DNA from: Candidatus Cloacimonetes bacterium HGW-Cloacimonetes-3
Lineage (GTDB): Bacteria > Cloacimonadota > Cloacimonadia > Cloacimonadales > Cloacimonadaceae
Reading direction: 5' to 3'
NCBI GenBank assembly: GCA_002840645.1
Contig: PHBO01000003.1
Coordinates: 1 to 64,000, forward strand
DNA length: 64,000 nt
Part shown: one piece after another, positions 41,064-49,353 of the stretch
How positions within the stretch are numbered: the stretch's first letter is position 1
How the letters are laid out: the number at the start of each line of letters is the position of its first letter
Translations under genes and position numbers: made by a program
Notes under the pieces: model-generated
Database searches by the model: none
Told to the model about the DNA's origin: nothing
What the model saw: the letters and a program-made list of their open reading frames with translations, nothing else

Positions 41064-42080
41064 TTATAGCTTAACTACCTTCTGCAAGGTGCTTTTGTTT
41101 CCCTGCACGGCTTTCACGAAGTATATCCCGCTGTTACAGGCAATGCCTTTTGTGTCTTTGCCATCCCAAACGTATTCACTTGTTACAATGGCTTGGGTTA
41201 CACTTTGCCCTTTTAGGTTGTATATGGTAATGGAGACAGGCTTTTGGGAATCCGAAGCAATTTTAATACATTCTCTGAAAGGATTGGGGCTGGCGGTAAG
41301 CTTCAGTTGGGGGCTATCAACCTGTAGCGGATCAGCGGTGGCGGAAGGGGCGATATTAAAAGTAACAGGATTGCCCACTGCGGGTTCGCCGTTACACAAA
41401 AGGTGCACTTGCGCAACATGAGAGCCGACTGCAAGCGGAGTAGAGGTGTAATACTCCACGTCTTCCGTGTGGGTGCCCCATGGGTCTATTGTAATGGCAT
41501 AGCTCATCGGTATATAGAAAACCTCGGGACGATTTCCATCCACTCTAATCTCCGCAACAGGGAGATTCGGGAATCCCATTTGCCATTGTGCATCATTGTT
41601 GTTGTGCATGGTAAGGATGCCTGTAACATACTGAACATTTACAGATGAAATCCCCAAATCATAGCTTAAGTCGTTTACATCGTTTAAAGTAGTTCCATAT
41701 TGAAATGTTACGGGGGCACCGGCGGGTGGGGAGTTGCTGAGTACAAACCTTGCTTGGGCAGTGTGTTCACCGCTGCCAAGCGGGGTAAAACTGATATGGG
41801 AAACACCAATTACTATGGTGCTGTTTGCCGGAACAGTGAAGCTGGTAAGAATATCAAAATAACATACAGCAGATCCGGTTCCATCCACCCAGAGGTCAAA
41901 CTGTCCGCTGGAAGGGAAGTCCCAAGTTACAGGGGTGTTTGCATTATTGGTAATGGTGAGGCTTCCGTTTACCGTGCTTGAACTTACATCGATAATTTCC
42001 AATTGAATAGTGACTCCAAAGATGGGTATCACCATAAAAAAAGTGACAAGCACCGCAATACTGAAAGCAAGCTTGTTCAT
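41064..42080 (-). CDS. Secreted protein with two BsuPI-like domains and a sorting domain
   Basis: The product is 338 residues: signal peptide (cleavage near F-G-V), then two similar Ig-like repeats. The first has V-N-G-S-L-T-I-T-N-N-A-N-T-P-V-T-W-D-F-P-S-S-G-Q (about residues 37-60, split here by its own turns), the second V-T-G-I-L-T-M-H-N-N-N-D-A-Q-W. This strand-plus-F-P-S-S-G-Q pattern resembles the BsuPI/intracellular proteinase inhibitor family. A sorting domain follows: S-P-N-P-F, Y-N-L-K-G-Q-S-V and N-S-G-I-Y-F-V-K. It may bind or inhibit proteases at the cell surface; this is inference. GGAGGTTCGT precedes the ATG. Confidence 0.82.
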   Translation of the reverse strand: MNKLAFSIAVLVTFFMVIPIFGVTIQLEIIDVSSSTVNGSLTITNNANTPVTWDFPSSGQFDLWVDGTGSAVCYFDILTSFTVPANSTIVIGVSHISFTPLGSGEHTAQARFVLSNSPPAGAPVTFQYGTTLNDVNDLSYDLGISSVNVQYVTGILTMHNNNDAQWQMGFPNLPVAEIRVDGNRPEVFYIPMSYAITIDPWGTHTEDVEYYTSTPLAVGSHVAQVHLLCNGEPAVGNPVTFNIAPSATADPLQVDSPQLKLTASPNPFRECIKIASDSQKPVSITIYNLKGQSVTQAIVTSEYVWDGKDTKGIACNSGIYFVKAVQGNKSTLQKVVKL

Positions 42081-42260
42081 ACGAACCTCCTGTTGTTATA
42101 GCCTGAGCAAAAGCTGCAAAGCAGCCACAGCAGAAGCGTGAGTATCTACAGTACAATCTTTGTAGCTTGGGGTTTATTTGTCAAGCTTAATTTGCCTTGC
42201 TTGGCTTGAAACTTGCAATAGCTGAAAACCAGCCTATTATATGTTAAGGGTTGATAATTA

Positions 42261-42752
42261 ATGAAGAAAGAGCTGTTTGAAGCATTTCTAACCACTAACG
42301 AGAAGCGCATCTACCGCTATTTGATGAACTTGTGCGCAAATGAACAAGATGCTTTGGATGTTCTCCAAACCGTCTTTATAGCGGTGTATCAAAATTTGGA
42401 GAGGATAGAAGATGCCACGGCTCTCGCTTATACCTACAAAATAGCCCATAACAAATGCATGAGCTTTCTGAAAAACAAATCCCGCTACATAAGTGTTGAT
42501 CCCGTTTCATTTGTAAATATCCCGGATACAAATGTTCCGGCTATAGAACCCGATTACCACATACTGAACTCCGCCATGGCAGAATTGCCCCCCAAACTGG
42601 CAGCCGTTATCCAGCTACAATATTACGAGAAGCTATCTTATAAGGATATCTCGGCGCAGTTGGGAATCAGCGTTAAAGCAGTAGAATCTCTTCTGGTTCG
42701 GGCAAAACGCATTCTTCGTAAAATAATCTTGCAGGGAACTGACAAGTTATGA
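42261..42752 (+). CDS. ECF-family RNA polymerase sigma factor
   Basis: The product is 163 residues. Region 2 covers about residues 10-75 (I-Y-R-Y-L-M-N-L, D-A-L-D-V-L-Q-T-V-F-I-A-V-Y) and region 4 about 100-160 (L-P-P-K-L-A-A-V-I-Q-L, Y-K-D-I-S-A-Q-L-G-I-S-V-K-A-V-E-S-L-L-V-R-A-K). It directs polymerase to stress promoters under the control of the anti-sigma factor encoded next. An operon of four follows: sigma, anti-sigma, and two Spy-like proteins. Confidence 0.93.
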   Translation: MKKELFEAFLTTNEKRIYRYLMNLCANEQDALDVLQTVFIAVYQNLERIEDATALAYTYKIAHNKCMSFLKNKSRYISVDPVSFVNIPDTNVPAIEPDYHILNSAMAELPPKLAAVIQLQYYEKLSYKDISAQLGISVKAVESLLVRAKRILRKIILQGTDKL

Positions 42753-42806
42753 GTATCATTAGTAGAATCCCCAACGGGAAGCTAAATAAATAAAAGGAGC
42801 AGAACC

Positions 42807-43247
42807 ATGAGATGCAGCACAGCACAACGCTACATAGACCTGAAACTTGATGGCGAACTAAAACCACGTCACCTTCCTGTATTAACCAAGCATCTTTCCG
42901 CCTGCAAGGCATGCCAAACCAGGCAAGCTGATGCAGCCAGGTTGCAGCAGATTCTGGCAAATGCTCCTGCTCCCGAACCGCCTGCCTGGGTGCATGCCCA
43001 GATTATGGACAAAGTACAGCGGATGGGCAAAGCCCGTCCTACCTTTGCCCGCAGATTCCAGCTAAGCACAGCTACCGCGGTGGTGGCGATATTCTTCAGC
43101 TTTATAGCCGGTACACAGATAGGGGTAAGAAGCTTTAAAACCGAAGCCGAGGTTGCCCCAACTACTACTGTAAGCGAAAGCACCATAGCCTTTGGTGAAA
43201 ACACCCTGCTGGACACTTACGAGAGCACGGGAGGCTCCAATGAGTAA
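42807..43247 (+). CDS. Zinc-finger anti-sigma factor
   Basis: The product is 146 residues. The N-terminus has C3 and the H-L-S-A-C-K-A-C-Q motif (about residues 30-38), giving the H-x3-C-x2-C zinc-binding anti-sigma pattern. One membrane helix lies at about residues 82-104, and the last 40 residues are periplasmic. It should hold the preceding sigma factor inactive until an envelope or metal signal arrives. AAGGAG lies upstream; the 3' end overlaps the next gene by 8 nt. Confidence 0.9.
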   Translation: MRCSTAQRYIDLKLDGELKPRHLPVLTKHLSACKACQTRQADAARLQQILANAPAPEPPAWVHAQIMDKVQRMGKARPTFARRFQLSTATAVVAIFFSFIAGTQIGVRSFKTEAEVAPTTTVSESTIAFGENTLLDTYESTGGSNE

Positions 43248-43692
43248 GCGTTGGCTGGTAATTATACTGTTCATCTCACTCAGCTTTAATCTGGCTGTGC
43301 TAAGCAGTTACTTTTACTTCAAGCTAATTATGCCACCCCCATGCCCGATGCCTCCGGAAGCACCCCACATGCAACAGGGCATGCCACAGGAACATAGGTT
43401 TATGATGGGTAATCCGGAGATTAAGAAACTGCATGACCGCTTTAATGAAACAAAACGGAACCTGATGCAAGAGCTTGCCAAAGACCCTATCAACGAAGCC
43501 AAAATAACAAGTATCATAGATTCTTCCCTTATTGCGCAAAACCAGCTGGAGCGCACTTTGGGAGCTAACCTCCTCGCTTACCGTAAAACATTGAGCGCAA
43601 AGGAAGCCAGAGAACACTTCCAACGCCGTATTGAAAGAGTTGATCCGCGTTCTCAAAGAAATGATAACTACAGAAACAGGAGAAAACCATGA
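43240..43692 (+). CDS. Membrane-anchored Spy/CpxP-like (metal-resistance family) protein
   Basis: The product is 150 residues from the ATG at 43240 (GGAGG is 5 nt upstream). An N-terminal anchor (about 5-30) is followed by a Met/Pro/His-rich stretch (P-P-P-C-P-M-P-P, H-M-Q-Q-G-M-P-Q) and a long helical hairpin like that of periplasmic metal sensors and Spy/CpxP/ZraP chaperones. Such proteins beside a sigma/anti-sigma pair often feel metal or misfolded protein. Methionine and histidine enrichment suggests copper, silver or zinc, but this is inference. Confidence 0.75.
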   Translation: MSKRWLVIILFISLSFNLAVLSSYFYFKLIMPPPCPMPPEAPHMQQGMPQEHRFMMGNPEIKKLHDRFNETKRNLMQELAKDPINEAKITSIIDSSLIAQNQLERTLGANLLAYRKTLSAKEAREHFQRRIERVDPRSQRNDNYRNRRKP

Positions 43693-44327
43693 GAAAACTA
43701 ATAATACTATCAATCGCACTACTGCTTATAAGCGGTGTGCTCGTAGCCCAACACCCCGGAATGAAAGGTGATATGCCAAATAAGCCCATGATGCAAAAAC
43801 CAATGGACAAAGGCATGGGCATGAAAATGGACTGTATGGAAGAAATGAAGCTCACCGATGCGCAAAAGAAGAAATTCGAAGAGCTTAGAACTGCCTTCAA
43901 CAAAACCGAAAACACCGTAAGCGCAGAAATTGAAAACCTGAAAATAGACCTGCACACGGCATTGCGTGCAGAAAACTTCAGCGAAGCCAAAAAGCTGACC
44001 AAGCAGATCGCCACAAAGGAAAACCTGATGGCTGATGCAAGAATAGACTTCATGTCTGCCCGCCTGAAAGAACTCACCCCTGCCCAGAAAGAAATCATGA
44101 AAAGCAACATGAAGCAATTCATGGGACCAAATCACCAGATGAAGGGCATGCAGGGTGGCAAAGGTATGCAAGGCGGCATGGGTATGCAAGATGGAAAGGG
44201 CATGGGCATGCACAAACAGAAGGAAGACTGTGGCAATTGCGAAGACGGTAAAGAAGGCTACAGCGACTGTGACAGCCCCAAAGATAATCCTCAAGTACAC
44301 AAAAACAACAAGACAATGAATAAATAA
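43689..44327 (+). CDS. Periplasmic Spy/CpxP-like protein with Met/Cys-rich tail
   Basis: The product is 212 residues with a signal peptide (cleavage after V-L-V-A). A Met-rich start (M-M-Q-K-P-M-D-K-G-M-G-M-K-M) is followed by the Spy-like helices with L-T-D-A-Q-K-K-K-F and L-T-P-A-Q-K-E (the LTxxQ repeats of the family, about residues 55-62 and 131-137). The tail has many M-G and M-Q-G units, H-K-Q-K and C-G-N-C, a plausible soft-metal site. It overlaps the upstream gene by 4 nt and ends in a strong terminator. Confidence 0.83.
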   Translation: MRKLIILSIALLLISGVLVAQHPGMKGDMPNKPMMQKPMDKGMGMKMDCMEEMKLTDAQKKKFEELRTAFNKTENTVSAEIENLKIDLHTALRAENFSEAKKLTKQIATKENLMADARIDFMSARLKELTPAQKEIMKSNMKQFMGPNHQMKGMQGGKGMQGGMGMQDGKGMGMHKQKEDCGNCEDGKEGYSDCDSPKDNPQVHKNNKTMNK

Positions 44328-44354
44328 TACCCCTCCTCAGCAACACACAAACGA

Positions 44355-44388
44355 AGCCACGGGAATAGCTTTCCGTGGCTCTTTTTTT
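44355..44388 (+). terminator. Intrinsic terminator of the sigma/Spy operon
   Basis: AGCCACGG and CCGTGGCT form a perfect 8-bp stem with a 10-nt loop, followed by CTTTTTTT. It lies 28 nt after the operon stop. Confidence 0.93.
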
Positions 44389-44406
44389 GTATTAGCAAAA
44401 ACTCGC

Positions 44407-44436
44407 TTGACAGAAAGCCTTGGCTATAAATATTGT
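44407..44436 (+). promoter_or_regulatory. Probable promoter of the DUF47-PiT-AEC operon
   Basis: TTGACA (44407-44412) is separated by 18 nt from TATTGT (44431-44436), 41 nt upstream of the DUF47 start. The -35 is perfect; the -10 is weak. Confidence 0.5.
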
Positions 44437-44477
44437 AAAGGTTACTCCAGTTTGTTATACTGTTATCGGGAGAGAAG

Positions 44478-45122
44478 ATGCCACTTATATTAAAAACCAC
44501 CCGCTTCATAGAAGCACAACTTGATACGTTCCTGGACATTGTTAGCGATTCCGCAATGATGTTTCAGCTTGCTATGGATGACTATCTTAGTGGAAGGCTG
44601 GAACAGTTCGAGGAAAGGCTAAGCCAGATTCGTGATAATGAACACAGGGCAGATGATTTGCGCGTGGGTATCGAACGCTTTCTGTACGAACGTACTTTGA
44701 TCCCGGAAAACAGAGGTGATGTGCTGGCTATCCTGGAAAACACAGATGAAGTAATAGATAACATGAAGGATTCCCTCGCCCAGTTTTCCATCGAAATGCC
44801 GGATATACCGTCCGAGCTTGATGACCTTTGGATGCAAACCACCCGGGCTTCCGTAGCTGCCGTGGAGCAGCTTGTTTATGCTGTACGATCATTCTTCCGC
44901 GATCTATCTGCGGTGAATAATTACATCCACAAGGTTTACTTCTTCGAGAGGGAAGCAGACCAATTAGGCGAGAAGCTGCGCAGGCAGATATTTGCCATGG
45001 ATATAGATCTTTCCCGCAAGAGCCAGCTTCGTTTTTTTGCCATACATATAGAGAAAATCTCGGATTATGCTCAGGCAGTATGCGACCGTCTCTCAATATA
45101 TACCATTAAGCGCCAACTGTAA
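44478..45122 (+). CDS. DUF47/PhoU-like phosphate transport accessory protein
   Basis: The product is 214 residues, all helical, with the PhoU-related DUF47 pattern: a start helix, E-H-R-A-D-D-L (about residues 55-61), E-N-T-D-E-V-I-D-N-M (about 85-94), F-E-R-E-A-D-Q-L (about 155-162) and I-S-D-Y-A-Q-A-V-C-D at the end. These acidic motifs bind metals in PhoU. Family members are usually encoded directly before PiT permeases and regulate them. Here the permease gene begins 3 nt after the stop. Confidence 0.92.
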   Translation: MPLILKTTRFIEAQLDTFLDIVSDSAMMFQLAMDDYLSGRLEQFEERLSQIRDNEHRADDLRVGIERFLYERTLIPENRGDVLAILENTDEVIDNMKDSLAQFSIEMPDIPSELDDLWMQTTRASVAAVEQLVYAVRSFFRDLSAVNNYIHKVYFFEREADQLGEKLRRQIFAMDIDLSRKSQLRFFAIHIEKISDYAQAVCDRLSIYTIKRQL

Positions 45123-45125
45123 GTA

Positions 45126-46616
45126 ATGATCTTCATTTACCTGCTTAGCGGACTTTTCCTCGGCTGGTCTTTTGGTGCCAAAGATACCGGCAATATCTTC
45201 GGTGCAGCGGTGGAAACCAAGATGATCACCTTTAAGAAAGCAGCGCTGATAGCTGCAATATTCGTTACTCTTGGTGCCGTTTTGGATGGCAGTGGACCAT
45301 CTCAAACCCTTAGCAAGCTGGGCTCTGTTAATGCGCTTGGTGGTGCTTTCACAGTAGCCTTAGCCGCAGCTATCACTATCACGCTGATGGTAAGGATCGG
45401 CGTTCCTGTTGCCACCTCGCAAACTTTGGCAGGGGCAATTATCGGCTGGAACTACTTTGCCGGACGGCTGACAGATTACAGCAGCCTGGCAGCTATTGCC
45501 ATAAGCTGGCTGCTTGCTCCCGTATTAGGTGCCATCTTTGCTGCACTACTGTTCTTCATCTTTCGAAGCTATCTGGGAAAGGTGAAAGTACACATGCTGG
45601 AGCAGGATGTCTGGACACGCTTCTGGCTGGTTATTATCGGTGCATTTGGGGCATATTCTCTGGGTGCTAATAATATCGCCAACATCGTGGGTGTGTTTGT
45701 GCCGGTGAACCCTTTCAAAGATATTGCCATCCCCTGGATTGGCACGGTTAGCGGTATTACCCAGCTTTTTTTGCTCGGCTCTGTTTCCATAGTTGTGGGT
45801 ATATATACCTATTCATACAAGATTATGAAAACAGTGGGCAAAGAGCTATTCAATTTATCCCCCATCACGGCGTTAATCGCTGTATTAGCCGAAGCAATCG
45901 TGCTGTTTCTGTTCTCTTCCAAAGGCTTGCATGGCTTGTTAGTAAGCCTCCACATTCCGCCCATTCCGCTGGTTCCTGTGTCTGCTTCCCAGATTATCGT
46001 AGGTTCCGTGCTGGGGATTGGGCTTGCCAAAGGCGGCAAGAATATCCGCTATAACATGCTGGGTAAGATATCCTTAGGGTGGGTGGCAGCCCCTTTGATG
46101 GCGTTCTTTTTCTCTTTCGTAGCCCTGTTTATCATTCAGAATGTCTTCGAGCAACAGGTGAATGTGGATACCAGGTATGTGTTTGATCGCCAGACAATTA
46201 CCCAAATTGAAAAGAACGGGCTGGATACCAAATACCTTTCCACTGTGAACGGACGCACCTTCGAAAACGAATTAGCATTGTACAACGAGCTGAAAAAACA
46301 GAGTAATTTCGATCGGGAGCAACTGCTGGAAATACTATTTATCACAGAGATACACCCCATGAAGGTGAATACCGGTATCTTGCGTGAAAATGGCTTGTAC
46401 AAACGCTTCAGCCGGGCACAATGGGAAGCTTTGAAGAGCTTGGAGAATCGTAAATATAATCATAAATGGCAACTGGCAGATACACTTGCTAAACACCCCA
46501 GCTGGCAATATCGGGATTTAGCCAATTCCAAACCAACTGAGAACTTTAACAAAAACCTCAGCGAGCTTCTGGACATCCTCAACCGTAGTTTTTACAGCCC
46601 TGAGAATACTAAGTGA
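45126..46616 (+). CDS. PiT-family inorganic anion permease with C-terminal extension
   Basis: The product is 496 residues. Two inverted PiT repeats are present: G-A-K-D-T-G-N-I-F-G (residues 16-25) and G-A-N-N-I-A-N-I-V-G (about 180-189), with about ten membrane helices up to residue 340. Canonical repeats read G-A-N-D-x-x-N, so both copies differ by one residue. The last 155 residues are soluble, helical and not typical of PiT proteins. Phosphate is the default substrate, supported by the DUF47 gene, but sulfate-transporting relatives exist. The stop overlaps the next gene by 4 nt. Confidence 0.88.
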   Translation: MIFIYLLSGLFLGWSFGAKDTGNIFGAAVETKMITFKKAALIAAIFVTLGAVLDGSGPSQTLSKLGSVNALGGAFTVALAAAITITLMVRIGVPVATSQTLAGAIIGWNYFAGRLTDYSSLAAIAISWLLAPVLGAIFAALLFFIFRSYLGKVKVHMLEQDVWTRFWLVIIGAFGAYSLGANNIANIVGVFVPVNPFKDIAIPWIGTVSGITQLFLLGSVSIVVGIYTYSYKIMKTVGKELFNLSPITALIAVLAEAIVLFLFSSKGLHGLLVSLHIPPIPLVPVSASQIIVGSVLGIGLAKGGKNIRYNMLGKISLGWVAAPLMAFFFSFVALFIIQNVFEQQVNVDTRYVFDRQTITQIEKNGLDTKYLSTVNGRTFENELALYNELKKQSNFDREQLLEILFITEIHPMKVNTGILRENGLYKRFSRAQWEALKSLENRKYNHKWQLADTLAKHPSWQYRDLANSKPTENFNKNLSELLDILNRSFYSPENTK

Positions 46617-47518
46617 ATCCATTTGTAGAAAAGATTATCCCCCTTATCCTGGCATTCTTTGCCGGTATATTGTTCAAACAGCTTAAGCTGCTTACTAAAG
46701 ATGATGCGTCCGTACTGCTACGCTTGGTACTAACCGTTACGCTTCCTGCCCTTACAATAATCGCTATTTCCAATGTGAAGCTTGTAGCGGATATGATCTA
46801 TATACCTTTCCTGGCAGTTGCCATTGTTTTATCTATGTACTTTATCTCCGGTGCAATAGGCAAACGCCTGAAGATGCCGGGGCCAATGTTCGGCAGCTTT
46901 TTGGTGGGGACGATGATCATGAATACAGCTTATTCGCTGCCCTTTTTTGCCGCTGCTTTCGGTAATGAGGGATTGGCAAGAGCAACGCTGTTTGATATTG
47001 GCAACACTTTTATGATCTTCACTTTCACCTATTACAATGCTATAAAATACGGCGATAACACTCACACAGACAAGATTAACTGGGGGAAATTCCTGCGCTT
47101 GCCTCCGCTGTGGGCAATGGCGATAGCCTTTGGTTGGAAGCTTGGTGGTGTGTCGCTACCTCCTCTGGCGTTTAATTTTCTGAACCTTATCGGGCAACCC
47201 ACAGTTCCGCTCGTGATGATAGCTTTGGGGCTATATTTTGAGCCAAAGATGAACAATCTCGGCAAAGCCCTGTTAGCTGTGTTTATCCGAATGGGAATCG
47301 GTTTGGGGATAGGCATACTTCTGGCTACCGTGCTTGGTTTGCAGGGGCTTACCCGTACGGTGGTGATAGTAAATTCTGCCTTACCCATCGGCTTTAACAC
47401 CCTGATATTCGCTAATCTGGAAAACATGGACAGGGAGTTTGCCGCTACCTGCGTTTCTATCTCCATCTTTATCGCATTGTTCTACATCCCTTTGCTGATT
47501 TATCTTTTCCGTCCTTAG
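46613..47518 (+). CDS. AEC-family (auxin efflux carrier-like) transporter
   Basis: The product is 301 residues from a GTG start that overlaps the previous stop (GTGA). It has about ten membrane helices in the two-fold arrangement of AEC proteins; helix-breaking prolines in L-T-V-T-L-P-A-L-T (about residues 37-45) and N-S-A-L-P-I-G-F-N (about 255-263) match the crossover sites. Bacterial members move malate, malonate or other organic acids. Its link to phosphate transport is by operon only. Confidence 0.87.
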   Translation: MNPFVEKIIPLILAFFAGILFKQLKLLTKDDASVLLRLVLTVTLPALTIIAISNVKLVADMIYIPFLAVAIVLSMYFISGAIGKRLKMPGPMFGSFLVGTMIMNTAYSLPFFAAAFGNEGLARATLFDIGNTFMIFTFTYYNAIKYGDNTHTDKINWGKFLRLPPLWAMAIAFGWKLGGVSLPPLAFNFLNLIGQPTVPLVMIALGLYFEPKMNNLGKALLAVFIRMGIGLGIGILLATVLGLQGLTRTVVIVNSALPIGFNTLIFANLENMDREFAATCVSISIFIALFYIPLLIYLFRP

Positions 47519-47557
47519 CTTCTCTCACCGGCTTTTAGAAATAGCACAAGAGTAATA

Positions 47558-48811
47558 ATGAAGAATAACAGCGTAATCTATCTTGCTTTCAAATACCTCA
47601 GCGGTAGAAAAGTCCGCGGGCTAAGCCCTACGCATTATTTAAGCCTGGCAGGGATAAGCCTTGGAGTGATGGCACTTATTTGTGTTAGCTCCGTGATGAA
47701 TGGCTTCCGCTATGATATCCGCAACCGCATTGTGGGCACTTTTTCCGAAATCCGCCTCAGCAATAATGACGGCACTACCATAGCAAACTACCCCCAGCTG
47801 GTAAAACAATTGGAAGCAAAAGGCTTTAATGCCTCTCCCGTGGTTCGCAACGAGCTGTTGCTGAAACGTGGGTTTGTGGTTGTCCCCAGCCTTAGCTTCG
47901 GGATTGATCTGCCTCTCCAACAGCAGGTATCCGGCACCCTGCTGAAACCTGATGTTAAAGGTGATGATGTGATGCAGGGGCTTGTGGCGGGAAATCTGAG
48001 CAACGCAGAATTCCGGGAAGGCGGGATAGCCTTAGGCGCAGGCTTGGCGGGTAAACTGGGAGCTTATCTGGGTGATGATATTCAGGTGCTGTCCCCGATG
48101 TTCAGCGTCCCCACTGCCTTTGGGATGATACCTAAAGTGCGGTATCTGAAGGTATTGGCTATATTCACCGCCGGTATGCCGGAGTATGACCAAAGCTACA
48201 GCTACATACCCTTTTCCGAGGCTTGTTTCTTTGCTTCAGGCAGAAATGCTGCGGACTACATAGAGATCAAAACACCTTCTTTTACCCACTCACAGCGTTA
48301 TCTGAACAAGCTTCGTAATTTGCTACCCAAGCATCAGTTGGAGGATTGGAGCAGCTTCGATTCCAGCCTGTATGCCGCAGTGCGTTTCGAGAAATTTATC
48401 ATGTTTGTAATCATGCTTTTCATGTTTATCATCGCCAGCTTTAACCTCACCGGCAACCTGCTGAAGGCAATAACGCAAAAGAAGCGTGAACTGGGATTGT
48501 TAAAAGCTCTGGGACTTTCAGACAGAGATTTGCAGCGCTTGTTTATGATTCAATCGCTTATCCTGTGCAGCCTGGGGATAATAATAGGCTTGGGAACAGG
48601 GAGTGCGCTGATGCTGCTACAGGAAATAACAGGCTTGGTGAAGCTTGGCATGGGTGACACGGGAGCTATTACATTACCGGTAAAGATGATGCTGATGGAT
48701 TATCTGCTGATTACCGTGGTGGCGTATTTGATAACGGTGCTTAGTATTCTTGTACCGCTTAAGCGGATTGGCAAGATTAATGCCGTGGAGCTTATCCGCC
48801 GGACTGCATAG
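47558..48811 (+). CDS. LolC/LolE-family ABC permease
   Basis: The product is 417 residues: one N-terminal helix (about residues 23-45), a large periplasmic domain (about 50-270) and three C-terminal helices with the FtsX-like fold. The opening L-A-F-K-Y-L-S-G-R, M-A-L-I-C-V-S-S-V-M-N-G-F and the C-terminal K-K-R-E-L-G-L-L-K-A-L-G segment are typical of the lipoprotein-release permeases. It should extract lipoproteins from the inner membrane for transfer to the outer membrane. The ATPase LolD is not in this window. Confidence 0.88.
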   Translation: MKNNSVIYLAFKYLSGRKVRGLSPTHYLSLAGISLGVMALICVSSVMNGFRYDIRNRIVGTFSEIRLSNNDGTTIANYPQLVKQLEAKGFNASPVVRNELLLKRGFVVVPSLSFGIDLPLQQQVSGTLLKPDVKGDDVMQGLVAGNLSNAEFREGGIALGAGLAGKLGAYLGDDIQVLSPMFSVPTAFGMIPKVRYLKVLAIFTAGMPEYDQSYSYIPFSEACFFASGRNAADYIEIKTPSFTHSQRYLNKLRNLLPKHQLEDWSSFDSSLYAAVRFEKFIMFVIMLFMFIIASFNLTGNLLKAITQKKRELGLLKALGLSDRDLQRLFMIQSLILCSLGIIIGLGTGSALMLLQEITGLVKLGMGDTGAITLPVKMMLMDYLLITVVAYLITVLSILVPLKRIGKINAVELIRRTA

Positions 48812-48870
48812 TTCCAGGCGTGGCTAAACTAACACATCTGATTATCTTTTTAGTTATAGAGAGGTGACAC

Positions 48871-49338
48871 ATGACCAGACAAGAAAGCTACCGCATCGTT
48901 ATAGAGGCGGAAATTCGTTCCCGAATGCTGTATGAGGCTTTGGCAAAGAGCTTCGCTAATGATGAGACAGACAGCGTGTTTCACGAGCTGATAATCTACG
49001 AGAAAGCACATGAAGATAAAGTACGTGCTGCCTTTGCCGTAGAGTTTCCGGATGAAGAGCTAAAGCTGATGAGCACTTTCAAACTGGAAATGCCGGGAGT
49101 GAACCTCAGCGATCCCAAAGAAGTACTGGAATTTGCTATAAGCAGGGAAGAGCTGGCAAACAGCATCTATCTTAGCATGGCAGCAGAAACAAAAGATGAA
49201 GGCATCAAAGCCATGATGCTGCAATTCGCAGAAGAAGAAACAAAGCACAAAACATTGCTTTTAGCTGAAATACAGCGTCTTCAAGGTGCTTTTCAATGGT
49301 ACGATCCTTCCGAACTAAACGGCATGATGGAGGATTGA
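48871..49338 (+). CDS. Ferritin-like diiron-family protein
   Basis: The product is 155 residues, a four-helix bundle. The metal-ligand pattern is visible as E (about residue 13, in I-E-A-E-I-R), Y-E-K-A-H (about 48-52), S-R-E-E-L (about 91-95) and E-E-E-T-K-H (about 115-120), the E-x-x-H pairs of rubrerythrin-like proteins. There is no C-terminal rubredoxin domain. It may reduce peroxide or store iron in this anaerobe. GAGGTGACAC precedes the ATG. Monocistronic or co-transcribed with rarA, 15 nt downstream. Confidence 0.85.
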   Translation: MTRQESYRIVIEAEIRSRMLYEALAKSFANDETDSVFHELIIYEKAHEDKVRAAFAVEFPDEELKLMSTFKLEMPGVNLSDPKEVLEFAISREELANSIYLSMAAETKDEGIKAMMLQFAEEETKHKTLLLAEIQRLQGAFQWYDPSELNGMMED

Positions 49339-49353
49339 GGCTCTTAAGGTACG

